This document shows, in pieces, positions 25,954 to 35,976 of a stretch of 64,000 nucleotides of DNA (position 1 is the first letter of the stretch; every line of letters starts with the position of its first letter). Under the pieces are notes generated by a model. That model did not search any database, was not told the origin of the DNA, and worked only from the letters and a program-made list of their open reading frames with translations. Source of the stretch: Ruegeria sp. THAF57 (GTDB lineage Bacteria; Pseudomonadota; Alphaproteobacteria; Rhodobacterales; Rhodobacteraceae); the NCBI RefSeq assembly GCF_903914075.1, contig NZ_CAIWNQ010000006.1, forward strand, positions 124,001 to 188,000, in the 5' to 3' direction. A program made the translations under genes and the position numbers.

Positions 25954-26667
25954 TCATATGTTCTGTTCGCGATCTTTTGCTTCCCGCTCGGCCCGTATCT
26001 GGGCCAGCGCCTGCCGCAACATAGGAACGCGATTTGGCCTAAAGCTATCGTCTGTTACGAACATTTCGCGCATGCGATCCAAACGAAAGACCCTGAAATC
26101 CTGTCTCAGATGGCACCACGACAGCAGAACGCTGGCGCGATCCATATAAACAATACTAAGCGGGTCCACCCTTCGGCGCGTTTCCTCCCCCTTGCCGTCC
26201 GTATAAGCAAAATCAATGGTGCGCTCGTCCCACGTGGCCTGCCGCAGATCGGCCACTTCGATTGTCGGCTTGGCCGGGCGTGCAAACCGGGCGGCGGCGA
26301 GTACTGCGTGACTTAACCGGTGGGATTGGCGCGGCGGCAAACGACCCTGCAGTTTTCGAAGCGCGTCACTGGCGGCCTCTGCCAGACTCGGATCACCGAT
26401 CGACTGCACCTCGCGCAGGCCAAGAACCAAGGCTTCCAGCTCATCATCGGTAAAGCCCAATGGCGGCAGGGTGGCGTCCTCGATCAGGGTAAACCCGAAA
26501 CCTGCCTCTCCGTCTATCACAGCGCCTAAGCCACGCAGCGCGTCTATGTCACGATGAACGGTACGGGCTGAAACACCCAAGTCCTGCGCCAATTTCACCG
26601 ATGTTTTCGGCGATGGGCCAGAGCGTAAAGCTTGCATCAACTGGAACAGGCGGGCGGTGCGGGACAT
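25954..26667 (-). CDS. WYL-domain transcriptional regulator (YafY family)
   Basis: 237 residues: N-terminal HTH (SRTARLFQLMQALRSGPSPK, LGVSARTVHRDIDALRGLGA, residues 1-55) and a WYL domain (about 135-220; DFAYTDGKGEETRRRVDPLSIVY, then LLSWCHLRQDFRVFRLDRM). The ATG at 26667 is used because the HTH begins exactly there; a longer reading antisense to the next gene makes no sense. It is divergent from a GST-like gene and a perfect inverted repeat lies 24 bases upstream, so it probably controls itself and the GST-DUF1801 pair. Confidence 0.87.
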   Translation of the reverse strand: MSRTARLFQLMQALRSGPSPKTSVKLAQDLGVSARTVHRDIDALRGLGAVIDGEAGFGFTLIEDATLPPLGFTDDELEALVLGLREVQSIGDPSLAEAASDALRKLQGRLPPRQSHRLSHAVLAAARFARPAKPTIEVADLRQATWDERTIDFAYTDGKGEETRRRVDPLSIVYMDRASVLLSWCHLRQDFRVFRLDRMREMFVTDDSFRPNRVPMLRQALAQIRAEREAKDREQNI

Positions 26668-26690
26668 AACGCAATTTACCTTAGTTCTAA

Positions 26691-26705
26691 TGACAATTTT
26701 TGTCA
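26691..26705. promoter_or_regulatory. Perfect inverted repeat, probable YafY-type operator
   Basis: TGACAATTTTTGTCA: six-base arms around TTT, in the 82-base gap between the divergent WYL regulator and GST genes. Position and symmetry suggest the regulator's binding site. Confidence 0.6.
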
Positions 26706-26749
26706 TCAGGCGCGCGTAACTAGGAGGCATCCAACCAAGGGAGATGCCA

Positions 26750-27445
26750 ATGTTGACCTTACTGACCTTTCCAGCCGCTTTCGGGTCTTTCAGCGCCAGT
26801 CCATTCTGCGTCAAGACGGCCCTAATGCTGCAATACTCAGGCCAACACTGGCAGCGCTCCGATTTGCTGAACCCCGGCAAAATGCCCCACCAAAAGCTGC
26901 CCGTCCTGCGCACACCGGACCGTCTTTTGCCCGACAGCGACCTGATCCGGGATTGGCTGGAATCGCAGGGCGCCGATTTCGACAAGGGGCTGACTGACGC
27001 GCAAAAGGCGCAGTCCCGCGCCCTGATCCGCATGGCCGAAGAGCATATTTATCACCACATTGTACTGGATCGTTGGGGCAACGATGAGGCATGGCCGATT
27101 CTGCGCGACACGTTCTTTACCGAAATCCCAGCGCTGATCCGCAGGCCTGTGACAAAAGCAATTCGCCGGTCGGTGCTCAGGCGTCTGGACGGGGTTGGTG
27201 TATCCAGATTCTCAGAGTCCGAACGCCGTGGGCGTCTGGAACGCGATCTCGAGTCGATTTCCGCGTTGCTTTGGCAATCTCCCTTCCTGATGGGAGATAC
27301 CCCCACGGCAGCAGATATGAGCGTGGGCCCAATTCTGGCAGCGATGCGCGCAACACCGGTAGAAACGCCACTGACCCGGCGGATCAAACAAGATACGCTT
27401 CTCAGCAGCTATATCGACCGCATAGAACAGGCGATTCCCGTATGA
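26750..27445 (+). CDS. Glutathione S-transferase-like protein
   Basis: 231 residues with a thioredoxin-like N-terminal GST domain (SASPFCVKTALMLQYSG, then KLPVLRTPDRLLPDSDLIRDWLE) and an all-helical C-terminal domain (QSPFLMGDTPTAADMSVGPILAAM). The SPFC-VK motif resembles the metaxin/Tom37-like branch. I use the ATG at 26750, which has GGGAG six bases upstream; the ATG two codons earlier is too close to it. Its end overlaps the DUF1801 gene. Substrate unknown. Confidence 0.8.
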   Translation: MLTLLTFPAAFGSFSASPFCVKTALMLQYSGQHWQRSDLLNPGKMPHQKLPVLRTPDRLLPDSDLIRDWLESQGADFDKGLTDAQKAQSRALIRMAEEHIYHHIVLDRWGNDEAWPILRDTFFTEIPALIRRPVTKAIRRSVLRRLDGVGVSRFSESERRGRLERDLESISALLWQSPFLMGDTPTAADMSVGPILAAMRATPVETPLTRRIKQDTLLSSYIDRIEQAIPV

Positions 27446-27843
27446 TGCCCTTCAAAGACCCTGCCGTCGCTGCCGTCTTCGACGCCTTCCCCCAGAGCAC
27501 CCGAAAAGGTGCGCTGGCACTGCGGGACCTGATCTTTGAAACCGCCCAGACGTTGCCCGACACGCACCCCATGCAAGAGGCTCTACGTTGGGGTCAACCA
27601 GCCTATCTTGCGCCCAAAGGGTCAACACTCAGGCTGGGAGGGCACAAGTCTGCCAATTTCGCTTTATTTGTGCATTGCCAGACACGGCTGATCGGCGACT
27701 TTACCTCGGCCTTTCCGGGCGAAGACCGGCTGGACGGCAATCGCGCGGTCCTGTTCGATCACCCCGGGCAGATCGACGCAAACCGCCATGGTTGGCTGAT
27801 TGCCAGGGCGCTGACTTATCACGTTACAGAGAAAACCAGATGA
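27442..27843 (+). CDS. DUF1801 domain protein
   Basis: 133 residues of DUF1801, small proteins without a settled function. Typical features are the helical N-terminal part (FDAFPQSTRKGALALRDLIFE), MQEALRWGQPAYLAPKGSTLRLG and the ALFVHCQTRLI strand. Its first ATG overlaps the GST stop (ATGATG), so it is the second gene of the small operon controlled by the WYL regulator. The role is unknown. Confidence 0.78.
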   Translation: MMPFKDPAVAAVFDAFPQSTRKGALALRDLIFETAQTLPDTHPMQEALRWGQPAYLAPKGSTLRLGGHKSANFALFVHCQTRLIGDFTSAFPGEDRLDGNRAVLFDHPGQIDANRHGWLIARALTYHVTEKTR

Positions 27844-27918
27844 ATTTGGATCGCTATTCGCATTCAGGCAAAGCCAAAAGGCAACTAAAAACGATACGAC
27901 ATATTTCTGAAACGCGTT

Positions 27919-30177
27919 TTACCTCTGACGGCGTTTGCGTTCGACCTTGCGCTTGATCTTGTCTTTTTTGCGCTTGTTGCTGGCTGCCTTACGGCGCGTA
28001 CTACGTTTCGCAGGGCCGCGACCACGCGGCAGGGCCTGATCGTCGATCGAGAGCAGTTCCAATTCCAAACCGCCAGTCACTGGCGTGGCTTCGGTCAGGC
28101 GCACGGTGACGCGCTGACCGATGGCGATGATCAGGCCGGTGTCTGATCCCATCAGCGTCCCAGCCTCGCGGTCGAAATGAAAGAACTCACGCCCAAGCGA
28201 GCGCACGGGCACCAGCCCATCCGCGCCGGTTTCGTCCATTTTCACGAAAGCCCCGAACCGCGCGATGCCGCTGATACGGCCGGTGAACTCATTGCCCACC
28301 CGCTCGCTCAGATAGGCCGCCAGATAGCGGTCGGTGGTGTCGCGTTCGGCCATCATCGAACGGCGCTCGGTATCCGAGATATGGGTGGCAGTTTCATCCA
28401 GCCGCGCGATTTCATCCTCGGTCAGCCCATCGTCGCCCCACCCATGGGCCGAAATCAGCGCGCGATGCACGATCAGGTCGGCATAGCGCCGAATGGGCGA
28501 GGTGAAATGCGCATAATTCCGCAGCGCCAGACCGAAATGGCCGAAATTCTCGGGGTTGTAATAGGCCTGTGCCATCGACCGCAGGGTGGACAGGTTGATC
28601 AGCTCGGCATCCTCGGTCCCGGCGGCAGCATTAAGCAGCGCGTTCAGGTGACGGGTTTGCAGCACCTGCCCTTTGGCCAGGTTCAACCCGGCGGCCTGCG
28701 CGGTTTCCCGCAGGCTTTCCAGCTTTTCCGGTGCAGGTTCTTCGTGGACACGGAACAGCAGCGGGCGGCGCTTGGCGATCAGCGTCTCAGCCGCAGCTAC
28801 GTTGGCGAGGATCATGAATTCTTCGATCAGCTTATGGGCATCCAGCCGGTCGCGGAACGCCACGCTGGTCACTTCACCCGTGTCGCTGAGAACGATCTGT
28901 CGTTCCGGCAGGTCCAGTTCCAGCGGCTGCCGCTCTGCCCGCGCGGTTTTCAGCGCGTCATAAGCGGCATAGAGCGGTTTCAAGACCGTATCCAGCAATG
29001 GCCCTGTACGGTCATTGGGGGTGCCGTCGATGGCTTCCTGCACCTCGGCATAATGCAGCGACGCGGCCGAGCGCATCAGCCCGCGCACAAAACGATGACC
29101 GATTTTGTTGCCTTCGGTGTCGATCTGCATCCGCACCGCGATACAGGCGCGCGGAACGCCTTCGTGCAGCGAACACAGATCGCTCGACAGGCGGTCCGGC
29201 AACATCGGCACCACCCGGTCGGGGAAATAGCTGGAGTTGCCGCGCTTGCGCGCCTCACGGTCCAGTGCGGTCCCGGGCTGCACATAGGCGGCCACATCTG
29301 CAATGGCGACCCAGATCACATGGCCGCCGGGGTTTTTCGGATCGTCATCCGCGTGCGCGTAACAGGCATCGTCATGGTCCCGCGCATCCGAAGGGTCGAT
29401 AGTCAGCAGCGGCATATCCCGCAGGTCTTCGCGGCCCTTCAGGCCAACGGGTTTGGCCTTGTCCGCTTCGGCGATCACCTTATCGGGGAAGTCGTCCGGG
29501 ATACCATGCTGATGGATTGCGATCAGCGACACCGCCTTGGGCGCGGTCGGGTCGCCCAAACGTTCGACAATGCGCGCGCGGGGCAGGCCCATCCGGTTCT
29601 TGGGGCCGGCCTGTTCCGCCTCGACCAGTTCCCCATCCTTGGCACCCAGCACGGCCCCTTCTGGCACTAGCCATTCGTTTTGGCCGGCTTTGTCGATGGG
29701 CACGATCCGCCCGCCCTCGGCCCCTTTACGGAAGATGCCAACGATCTTGCGCGGGTTGGTGCCGATCCGGCGGATCAGGCGGGCCTCATAATTGTGGTCT
29801 TCCTCATGCACCACGTTCAGTCGGGCCAGAATCCGGTCGCCTTCGCCCAGCGCCGGGTCGCTGGCGCGGGTGATCAGCAGCACGATGGGTTCTACTCCTT
29901 CGCCATGCCATTCCAGCGGACGAGCGAACAAGTCGCCATCGGCGTTCGGAGCCTTCACCTGCAACACGCTGACCGGCGGCAGGCGATCCGGGTCGCCATA
30001 GCTGCGTTTGCGTTTTTCCAGATGGCCCTCGGCCTCAAGCTCACGTAGGATGCGTTTCAGGTCGATCCGCGCCGCGCCCTTGATCCCAAAGGCTTTGGCG
30101 ATATCGCGTTTCGAGGTCAGGGTGGGGTTCGCCGAGATCCAGTCCAGGACCTCCTGCTTGGTGGGGATACGACTCAT
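27919..30177 (-). CDS. rnr: Ribonuclease R
   Basis: 752-residue 3'-5' exoribonuclease of the RNB family that degrades structured RNA. N-terminal helix-turn-helix (1-60), cold-shock-like domains, the RNB domain with catalytic aspartates in LLTIDPSDARDHDDACYA, and FGHFGLALRNYAHFTSPIRRYADLIVHR, then an S1 domain (FTGRISGIARFGAFVKMDETGADGLVP). The C-terminal tail is very basic (KRSTRRKAASNKRKKDKIKR), as in RNase R. No clear ribosome-binding site precedes the ATG at 30177. The long open frame on the opposite strand is a codon-bias shadow. Confidence 0.95.
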   Translation of the reverse strand: MSRIPTKQEVLDWISANPTLTSKRDIAKAFGIKGAARIDLKRILRELEAEGHLEKRKRSYGDPDRLPPVSVLQVKAPNADGDLFARPLEWHGEGVEPIVLLITRASDPALGEGDRILARLNVVHEEDHNYEARLIRRIGTNPRKIVGIFRKGAEGGRIVPIDKAGQNEWLVPEGAVLGAKDGELVEAEQAGPKNRMGLPRARIVERLGDPTAPKAVSLIAIHQHGIPDDFPDKVIAEADKAKPVGLKGREDLRDMPLLTIDPSDARDHDDACYAHADDDPKNPGGHVIWVAIADVAAYVQPGTALDREARKRGNSSYFPDRVVPMLPDRLSSDLCSLHEGVPRACIAVRMQIDTEGNKIGHRFVRGLMRSAASLHYAEVQEAIDGTPNDRTGPLLDTVLKPLYAAYDALKTARAERQPLELDLPERQIVLSDTGEVTSVAFRDRLDAHKLIEEFMILANVAAAETLIAKRRPLLFRVHEEPAPEKLESLRETAQAAGLNLAKGQVLQTRHLNALLNAAAGTEDAELINLSTLRSMAQAYYNPENFGHFGLALRNYAHFTSPIRRYADLIVHRALISAHGWGDDGLTEDEIARLDETATHISDTERRSMMAERDTTDRYLAAYLSERVGNEFTGRISGIARFGAFVKMDETGADGLVPVRSLGREFFHFDREAGTLMGSDTGLIIAIGQRVTVRLTEATPVTGGLELELLSIDDQALPRGRGPAKRSTRRKAASNKRKKDKIKRKVERKRRQR

Positions 30178-30225
30178 GTATTTGGCGTAACACGGGCGTG
30201 CGACGGCGTCATGACCAAAAACGGA

Positions 30226-30801
30226 TCAGGGCTTCAGATCGGCCACCGTGTCCACGTCTCGCAACGGGTTCAGTAGCGCCACGCGCTGACCGGGGATCGA
30301 GGCCAGCGTGTCCGCCAGCGCATACTCAGTCGACCAGCGCACATTGCGGAACAGGTTGTGGGGCAATGCGCCGTATCTTTGCGCACCCACCAGCCAATAG
30401 CCACCGTCGGGCGCGGGGCCAAATGCCATCTGCGCCGCACCCAGCGCCTTGAAGGCCCCGGCAATATGGGGGCGCGTAATGCCCGGAATATCTGCACCGA
30501 TCAGGCAGACTGGCCCCGGCGGCATCCCGCGCAGCATCCGGCCCATCCTATCCCCCAGATCTCCGCCCCCCTGCGCAGCGCGCGGCAGGTCTGCGGGCCA
30601 GATACGGCTGGTTAGCCCCTCGCGGTCGGGCGCAACCGCCAGCACGATCTGCCAACGCGGATCACGCAGCCGCCGGATCAACGCGCGGGTCTGATGACGA
30701 AACCACCACGCTGCCCCGACCATGCCGATATCCCGGCCCAGCCGGGTTTTCACCCGACCCGGTCGCGGCTCTTTCACCATGATCACAAGAGTACGCTGCA
30801 T
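30226..30801 (-). CDS. TIGR04282 family (DUF2064) glycosyltransferase-like protein
   Basis: 191 residues resembling a nucleotidyl/glycosyl transferase A-type fold: IMVKEPRPGRVKTRLGRDIG near the N terminus, GDLGDRMGRM, CLIGADIPGITRPHI, and FGPAPDGGYWLVGA. These are typical of DUF2064/TIGR04282 proteins, whose substrate is not established. The ATG at 30801 lies two bases past the dapE stop, so it is co-expressed with dapE and ends about 48 bases before rnr. Confidence 0.83.
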   Translation of the reverse strand: MQRTLVIMVKEPRPGRVKTRLGRDIGMVGAAWWFRHQTRALIRRLRDPRWQIVLAVAPDREGLTSRIWPADLPRAAQGGGDLGDRMGRMLRGMPPGPVCLIGADIPGITRPHIAGAFKALGAAQMAFGPAPDGGYWLVGAQRYGALPHNLFRNVRWSTEYALADTLASIPGQRVALLNPLRDVDTVADLKP

Positions 30802-30802
30802 G

Positions 30803-31942
30803 TCAGGCGAAATAATCCCGCAGGATGCGAGTGTAGATCGCCTTGAGCTGTTCGATCTGGGCCACCTCGACGCATTCATCCACCTGATGCATCGTGCGCC
30901 CGACCAGACCGAATTCCACCACCGGGCAGTGATTTTTGACAAATCGCGCGTCCGAGGTGCCGCCCGTGGTCGACAACTCAGGTTTCACGCCCGTTTCCGC
31001 CTCAACCGACTTGGCAACCAGATCAGACAAAGGGCCGGGGGGTGTCAGGAAGCTTTCGCCTGAGATCTTGATCCGCAGGTCAATCTCAACCCCGAACGCC
31101 TCCGCCACAGCAGCGGCCTCGGCCCGCAGCCAATCGCTGAGGCTGGCCCCTGAATGCAGATCGTTGAACCGGATATTCACCGCGCCGGTGCATTGCGCGG
31201 GGATCACGTTGGTTGCCGGATTACCCGTGTCAATCGTGACCACGGCCAGCGTCGAGGCGTCGAAGTGATCCGTCCCCTGATCCAGTTCGTGACTGGCCAG
31301 ACGATCCATCAGCCGCGCCATTGCGGGCATCGGATTCTTGGCCCGGTGCGGATAGGCCGCGTGCCCCTGCACGCCGGTCACGGTGAGCCAAATATTCATA
31401 GACCCACGACGCCCGATCTTCATCATCTCGCCCATCGTATTGGGACACGTCGGCTCACCCACTAGACAGACCGACATCTTCTCATCTGCGCGGTCCATAT
31501 ACTCCAGCAACGCGGTTGTGCCGTCCACCGCATCCCCTTCTTCGTCGCCCGTAATCGTCAGGATCACCGCCCCGTCCGGCGGCGTGTCGCGCACGAAATC
31601 AACGGCAGCCGCGGCAAAGGCCGCAACACCGGACTTCATGTCCGTCGTTCCGCGGCCAAACATGACACCATCTTTGATCTCGGCCCCGAAGGGCGGCATG
31701 GTCCATGCGTCCTCATCCCCGACCGGAACTACGTCAGTGTGACCGTTGAACCCAAAACTGCGCGCATGTCCTTTCGCGCCCCAACGGGCAAACAGGTTGC
31801 TGACGCCGCCCCGGTCCACGCGCGTGCACTCGAACCCGGCGTCGGACAGGGTGCGCTCAAGCAAGACAAGGGCACCGCCTTCTTCGGGTGTGACCGAAGG
31901 GCAACGGATCAGGTCTGCCGTGAGTTGTACCGGATCTGTCAT
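30803..31942 (-). CDS. dapE: Succinyl-diaminopimelate desuccinylase
   Basis: 380-residue M20 zinc hydrolase in the succinylase branch of lysine and diaminopimelate synthesis. Zinc ligands lie in [40 protein letters not shown] and the late [16 protein letters not shown]. The GTSDARF motif is characteristic of DapE. The ATG at 31942 follows AAGGGCGAG; an earlier in-frame start at 31990 is less plausible. DapD, the earlier enzyme of the same branch, lies at 34045-34872. Confidence 0.95.
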   Translation of the reverse strand: MTDPVQLTADLIRCPSVTPEEGGALVLLERTLSDAGFECTRVDRGGVSNLFARWGAKGHARSFGFNGHTDVVPVGDEDAWTMPPFGAEIKDGVMFGRGTTDMKSGVAAFAAAAVDFVRDTPPDGAVILTITGDEEGDAVDGTTALLEYMDRADEKMSVCLVGEPTCPNTMGEMMKIGRRGSMNIWLTVTGVQGHAAYPHRAKNPMPAMARLMDRLASHELDQGTDHFDASTLAVVTIDTGNPATNVIPAQCTGAVNIRFNDLHSGASLSDWLRAEAAAVAEAFGVEIDLRIKISGESFLTPPGPLSDLVAKSVEAETGVKPELSTTGGTSDARFVKNHCPVVEFGLVGRTMHQVDECVEVAQIEQLKAIYTRILRDYFA

Positions 31943-32150
31943 TTCTCGCCCTTTCTGATTGTGGCTTCGCAGGATCGCGCACAGATTCAACGAATTGGGT
32001 GAATTGCCAACCCCTGCACCCCCATTTCTCGCGGCTTTTTTGCATAGACCTCAGTTTGATATCTCAATAAAACATGCCCGTTTACCCCAAGACCATCTTG
32101 CCGCCTTGTTCAAAACTGAGTTACAGGGCGGCGAAACAGGTAAATTGACG

Positions 32151-33209
32151 ATGAAACGAGTCCTTTTCGCTTTGATCTGCCTGACTTTCGCCGTTCTCGC
32201 ACAGCAAAGCCAGGCCCAGACGCTGTCGGTCGCCACCGTGACCCGTACCCCATTTTCCTATGTCGAGGATGGGGCGCAGACCGGTTTTTCGATGGATCTG
32301 CTTGCGGCACTGTCCGAGTCCCTGAACTGGGACTACGAGATCAACCGAGTCGAATCCTTTGGCGACATGCTGGGATCGGTTCAGGACGGGTCTGCTGATC
32401 TGGCCATCGCCAATATTTCGATCACCGCCTCGCGCGAAACGCAGATGGACTTTAGCCAACCCATTTTTGAGGCTGGTTTGCAGATTATGGTCCCCTCTGA
32501 CGCCGTGCGGCGACCGTCACTGCTGCAGGCGTTGCTTTCGGTCGAGTTGTTTATCGCCATCGGGCTTGCCTTTGCGATCCTTCTGGGTGGTGGCATGTTG
32601 ATGTGGATTTTCGAGCGCCGCTCGCAACCCTATTTTGACCGCAAGTTGGACGAAGCATGGTTTCCGTCCTTCTGGTGGGCGCTGAACCTTGTGGTCAATG
32701 GCGGGTTCGAGGAACGGATGCCGCGCACCCCGTTTGGTCGGCTGTTGGGCGTTGTTCTGGTGGTGTCCTCGCTGTTTATTGTATCCGTCTTCACCGCGCG
32801 GATCACCTCGGTGATGACCGTGGACGCCATCAGCGGCAATGTGAATTCGGTCAACGATCTGTACGGAAAGCAGGTTGGCACTATTTCCAATTCAACCGCA
32901 GCCAATTTCCTGAACCGGCGAGAGATTGAATTTATCGGCTATGACGCGTTGGACCCATTGCTGGACGCCTTCAAGAATGAAGAGCTTGATGCGGTCGTGT
33001 TCGATGCCCCGATCCTGGCCTACTTTGCCTCACACGAAGGGAGGCGGATCGCATCGGTCACCGGCGGTGTGTTCCTGCGCGAAAATTACGGGATCGCTTT
33101 CCCGACCGGCTCGCCTTTGGTCGAGGACGTCAATCAGGCGCTGCTGTCTCTGCGGGAGGACGGCGCCTATGACGAGATTTATCGCAAGTGGTTCGGGGCG
33201 CGGAACTAA
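32151..33209 (+). CDS. Prokaryotic ionotropic glutamate receptor-like ligand-gated channel
   Basis: 352 residues. A signal peptide (about 1-22) leads to a periplasmic amino-acid-binding lobe (23-125) with [17 protein letters not shown], whose Arg95 would grip the ligand carboxylate. Then comes a membrane helix (130-152), a re-entrant pore segment ([10 protein letters not shown], 171-180), a second helix (199-221), and the second half of the binding fold (225-350). This is the split architecture of GluR0. The filter position reads VVNGGFEE instead of the TVGYG of potassium channels, so ion selectivity is unknown. Divergent from dapE; ends convergent with a hypothetical gene. Confidence 0.82.
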   Translation: MKRVLFALICLTFAVLAQQSQAQTLSVATVTRTPFSYVEDGAQTGFSMDLLAALSESLNWDYEINRVESFGDMLGSVQDGSADLAIANISITASRETQMDFSQPIFEAGLQIMVPSDAVRRPSLLQALLSVELFIAIGLAFAILLGGGMLMWIFERRSQPYFDRKLDEAWFPSFWWALNLVVNGGFEERMPRTPFGRLLGVVLVVSSLFIVSVFTARITSVMTVDAISGNVNSVNDLYGKQVGTISNSTAANFLNRREIEFIGYDALDPLLDAFKNEELDAVVFDAPILAYFASHEGRRIASVTGGVFLRENYGIAFPTGSPLVEDVNQALLSLREDGAYDEIYRKWFGARN

Positions 33210-33215
33210 GGCGGC

Positions 33216-33560
33216 TTAGGCCGGTTCCTCATCTCCGAAAAACGGTGTCATCTGCGCGACGATAACCGCGTTCTCGTCCAGCGCGCGCTGCATCAGGGCT
33301 CGTTCATCAGGATCGATATCGTGACCCTGCGCTTCACGCTCGGCCAGAGTACCGTAACCAGTCACATCCAGAGGCGCCGTGTCCGCCTGTTTCAGGATCG
33401 CCACGGTCTCACGCACCGCTTCCGCCTCATCCACACCACTGGCGAAACACATCAACGCCGCCCCGGTCGCGCCTTCGGGCAGGCCGTCGCCGTCTTTGCG
33501 ACCGATCTGCACAAGCAGGGTGTAAACTTGCTGACGGGACGGTTTCTTTTGCTTTTCCAT
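33216..33560 (-). CDS. Conserved hypothetical small protein
   Basis: 114 residues, acidic, without signal peptide or membrane segment. No family recognised. The middle part is helical (VDEAEAVRETVAILKQADTAP), with an acidic C terminus. It is convergent with the glutamate-receptor-like gene (six bases apart) and divergent from the cupin gene. Codon use matches its neighbours, so it looks real, but nothing supports a function. Confidence 0.6.
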   Translation of the reverse strand: MEKQKKPSRQQVYTLLVQIGRKDGDGLPEGATGAALMCFASGVDEAEAVRETVAILKQADTAPLDVTGYGTLAEREAQGHDIDPDERALMQRALDENAVIVAQMTPFFGDEEPA

Positions 33561-33657
33561 GCGGGGGCCATAGACCTGTGCACCTTCCCGGTCAAGCGAT
33601 TGCGCTGACGCATGCGCGTCGTCATAGTGGTCCCGCCGTTAGTCAAAAAGGTGCTTA

Positions 33658-33993
33658 ATGACCTATCCAGAATTCATCACCGATTTTCCCAGCCTCGACG
33701 TGCCCTTCCCCGAGGACGTCGTGCAGACCGCCGTGATCCGGTCCGATGCCGGGCTGGTGGCGTTTTTCACTTTCCTGAAGGATTTTGAACTGCCCCCGCA
33801 TTCGCACAAGGCCCAATGGGGAACGGTAATCGAAGGTGAGGTTGAACTGACCATCGGGGATGAAACGCGAACCTACCGCCCCGGCGACAGCTATACGATC
33901 CCCACGGGCGTCGAACATGGCGGCAAAATCAAAGCCGGGTCTCGGGTGATCGACGTGTTCGAAGAACCCGACCGCTATCCGGTGAAAGGCTAA
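33658..33993 (+). CDS. Small cupin-domain protein
   Basis: 111 residues, a single cupin barrel. Motif 1 is PPHSHKAQWGTVIEGEVELTIG, with the His-X-His and a glutamate that could bind metal; motif 2 is YRPGDSYTIPTGVEHGG with the last histidine. AAGGTG precedes the ATG. The substrate is not predictable from the sequence. It shares a bidirectional terminator with dapD. Confidence 0.83.
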   Translation: MTYPEFITDFPSLDVPFPEDVVQTAVIRSDAGLVAFFTFLKDFELPPHSHKAQWGTVIEGEVELTIGDETRTYRPGDSYTIPTGVEHGGKIKAGSRVIDVFEEPDRYPVKG

Positions 33994-33994
33994 C

Positions 33995-34027
33995 AAAAAA
34001 GACCGCAGCGCGATGCTGCGGCCCTTT
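33995..34027. terminator. Bidirectional terminator between cupin gene and dapD
   Basis: CCGCAGC (34003-34009) pairs with GCTGCGG (34015-34021) around GCGAT. CCCTTTT follows on the plus strand and TCTTTTTTG on the minus strand, so it should end both convergent genes. Confidence 0.85.
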
Positions 34028-34044
34028 TCCGGCTGGAGCGAGTT

Positions 34045-34872
34045 TTAATCGCGCAGCAATTCGTTGATCCCTGTTTTCGAGCGGGTCTTTTCATCCACCC
34101 GCTTCACGATCACCGCGCAGTACAGGCTGACATTGTTCTTGGACGGCATCGAACCGGCGACAACTACCGAATAGGGCGGCACTTCGCCATACATGACCTC
34201 ACCGGTTTCGCGGTCGACGATCTTGGTCGACTTGCCGATGAACACGCCCATGCCCAGAACCGAGCCTTCGCGAACGATGCAGCCCTCGACCACTTCCGAA
34301 CGCGCACCAATAAAGCAATTATCCTCAATGATAGTCGGACCCGCCTGCATCGGCTCCAGCACGCCGCCGATGCCCACACCACCCGACAGGTGCACGTTCT
34401 TGCCGATCTGCGCGCAGGAACCCACGGTGGCCCAGGTGTCGACCATGGTGCCTTCATCCACATAAGCACCCAGGTTCACGAAAGAGGGCATCAGCACCAC
34501 GCCCGGCGCGACATAGGCCGACTTGCGGACGACACAGTTCGGAACGGCGCGGAACCCGGCATCCTTCCACTGGCCCTCGCCCCAACCGGCGAACTTGCTG
34601 TCCACCTTGTCCCACCAGCCGCCGTCCTGCGGGCCGCCGGTCTGGATTTCCATATCTTTGATGCGGAAGCCCAGCAAAACCGCTTTCTTGGCCCACTGGT
34701 TCACGTGCCAATCGCCGCTCTCCAGCTTTTCCGCCACGCGCAATGCTCCGCTGTCCAGTGCGTTCAGCGTATCCTCGATCGCCTCACGCTGCTCGCCTGT
34801 GGTGGCGGGGGTAATTGAGTCGCGCGCGTCCCAGGCGGCTTCGATGGCGGCTTCGAGTTGAGCGTTGGACAT
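34045..34872 (-). CDS. dapD: Tetrahydrodipicolinate N-succinyltransferase
   Basis: 275-residue acyltransferase of the hexapeptide-repeat, left-handed beta-helix family. It adds succinate to tetrahydrodipicolinate in diaminopimelate and lysine synthesis. Seen: the helical N-terminal domain ([16 protein letters not shown]), then the beta-helix with [45 protein letters not shown]. The ATG at 34872 has GGGAG upstream. Partner of dapE about 2 kb away, but in a separate transcript. Confidence 0.95.
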   Translation of the reverse strand: MSNAQLEAAIEAAWDARDSITPATTGEQREAIEDTLNALDSGALRVAEKLESGDWHVNQWAKKAVLLGFRIKDMEIQTGGPQDGGWWDKVDSKFAGWGEGQWKDAGFRAVPNCVVRKSAYVAPGVVLMPSFVNLGAYVDEGTMVDTWATVGSCAQIGKNVHLSGGVGIGGVLEPMQAGPTIIEDNCFIGARSEVVEGCIVREGSVLGMGVFIGKSTKIVDRETGEVMYGEVPPYSVVVAGSMPSKNNVSLYCAVIVKRVDEKTRSKTGINELLRD

Positions 34873-34979
34873 GGGGGGCTCCCTGCAGAATCTGTTCACG
34901 TTGGTCTTGCCTATACGCAAGCAAAGGACTGGCCGCAATGCGACGCAGCAGGCACAGTTTGCGTCCGGTCGAGCCGGTT

Positions 34980-35897
34980 TCAGCCGCCCAGCGGGTCAGG
35001 AGAGATGTTGCCACCGCAGATAAGTACCGCCACCCGCTCTTGCGGTTCGGGTTTGTAAGCGCCCGATAGCAACGCGGCCAAAGCTGTTGCGCCCGCAGGT
35101 TCGACCAGAATCCGATGGGCGCGCCACAGCACCTTCTGCGCCTCGACGATGGCCTCGTCCGGCACCAGAACCGATGTCATGCCCTGCGCCAGTTCGAAAC
35201 AGATCGACCCGATCCGCCGCGCGCCCAGCGCATTGGCCGCTATGCCCGAGACGGTGACATCCACAGGTTCCCCGGCACTCAACGCGGCGTTCAGCGCACA
35301 GGATGTCTCGGGCTCGACCGCCACAACCTTGCGCGCCCCTTGCAGCCAAGCCTGCGCCCCGGCGATAAGACCACCGCCGCCGACCGCGACCAGAATAGTG
35401 TCCGCCTGCACCCCCTGCGCATCCCATTCGGCGAAACAGGTGCCCTGACCAGCCACCGTCGCAGGCGCGTCATAGGCGTGTATCTGCATCGCGCCAGTCG
35501 CGTCCTCATGCGCCTGAGCCGCCGTCAACGCGTTGGCGTATTCACCCGACACCACAGTCAAATCCGCGCCTGTTTGCCGGATCAAAGCGATCTTTGACGG
35601 CCCCGCCAATTCGGGTACGAAAATCTTGGCCGGATACCCCAATGTCTGAGCCGCATAAGCCGCCGCTGCCCCGTGATTACCACCCGACGCGGCCACAACA
35701 CCGGCCTCGGGGACATCCATGCTGAGCAGCGTGTTAAACGCCCCGCGCGCCTTGAAGCTGCCGGTGTGCTGCATATGCTCCAGCTTCATCTCGACCGGAT
35801 AGTCCAGACCCAGCGCACGGCTTTCCATCACCGGCGTGACCTGTGCATATCCGGCAATCCGGTCGGCGGCTGCTGAAATTTCGCTCTTCCAATTCAT
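34980..35897 (-). CDS. Threonine/serine dehydratase (catabolic type)
   Basis: 305-residue PLP enzyme of the fold-type II family. The Schiff-base lysine is in [12 protein letters not shown] (near residue 51), the phosphate and substrate loop is [14 protein letters not shown], and the glycine-rich loop is [12 protein letters not shown]. It has no C-terminal ACT domain, so unlike biosynthetic IlvA it should not be inhibited by isoleucine. It would deaminate threonine or serine; 3-hydroxyaspartate dehydratases and serine racemases share this layout. Divergent from the LOG-family gene. Confidence 0.85.
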   Translation of the reverse strand: MNWKSEISAAADRIAGYAQVTPVMESRALGLDYPVEMKLEHMQHTGSFKARGAFNTLLSMDVPEAGVVAASGGNHGAAAAYAAQTLGYPAKIFVPELAGPSKIALIRQTGADLTVVSGEYANALTAAQAHEDATGAMQIHAYDAPATVAGQGTCFAEWDAQGVQADTILVAVGGGGLIAGAQAWLQGARKVVAVEPETSCALNAALSAGEPVDVTVSGIAANALGARRIGSICFELAQGMTSVLVPDEAIVEAQKVLWRAHRILVEPAGATALAALLSGAYKPEPQERVAVLICGGNISPDPLGG

Positions 35898-35976
35898 TCT
35901 TGTTCTTCCGTGACTGGCACTCTGACCGCGAACCCTATAGCTGTTTTGGAAACACGCAAGCAGGGAAACTTCACCC

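Noticed and set aside
28177-29670. 497-codon open frame on the plus strand opposite rnr
   Set aside because: RNase R on the minus strand has full domain content; the antisense frame is a codon-bias shadow with no recognisable domain.
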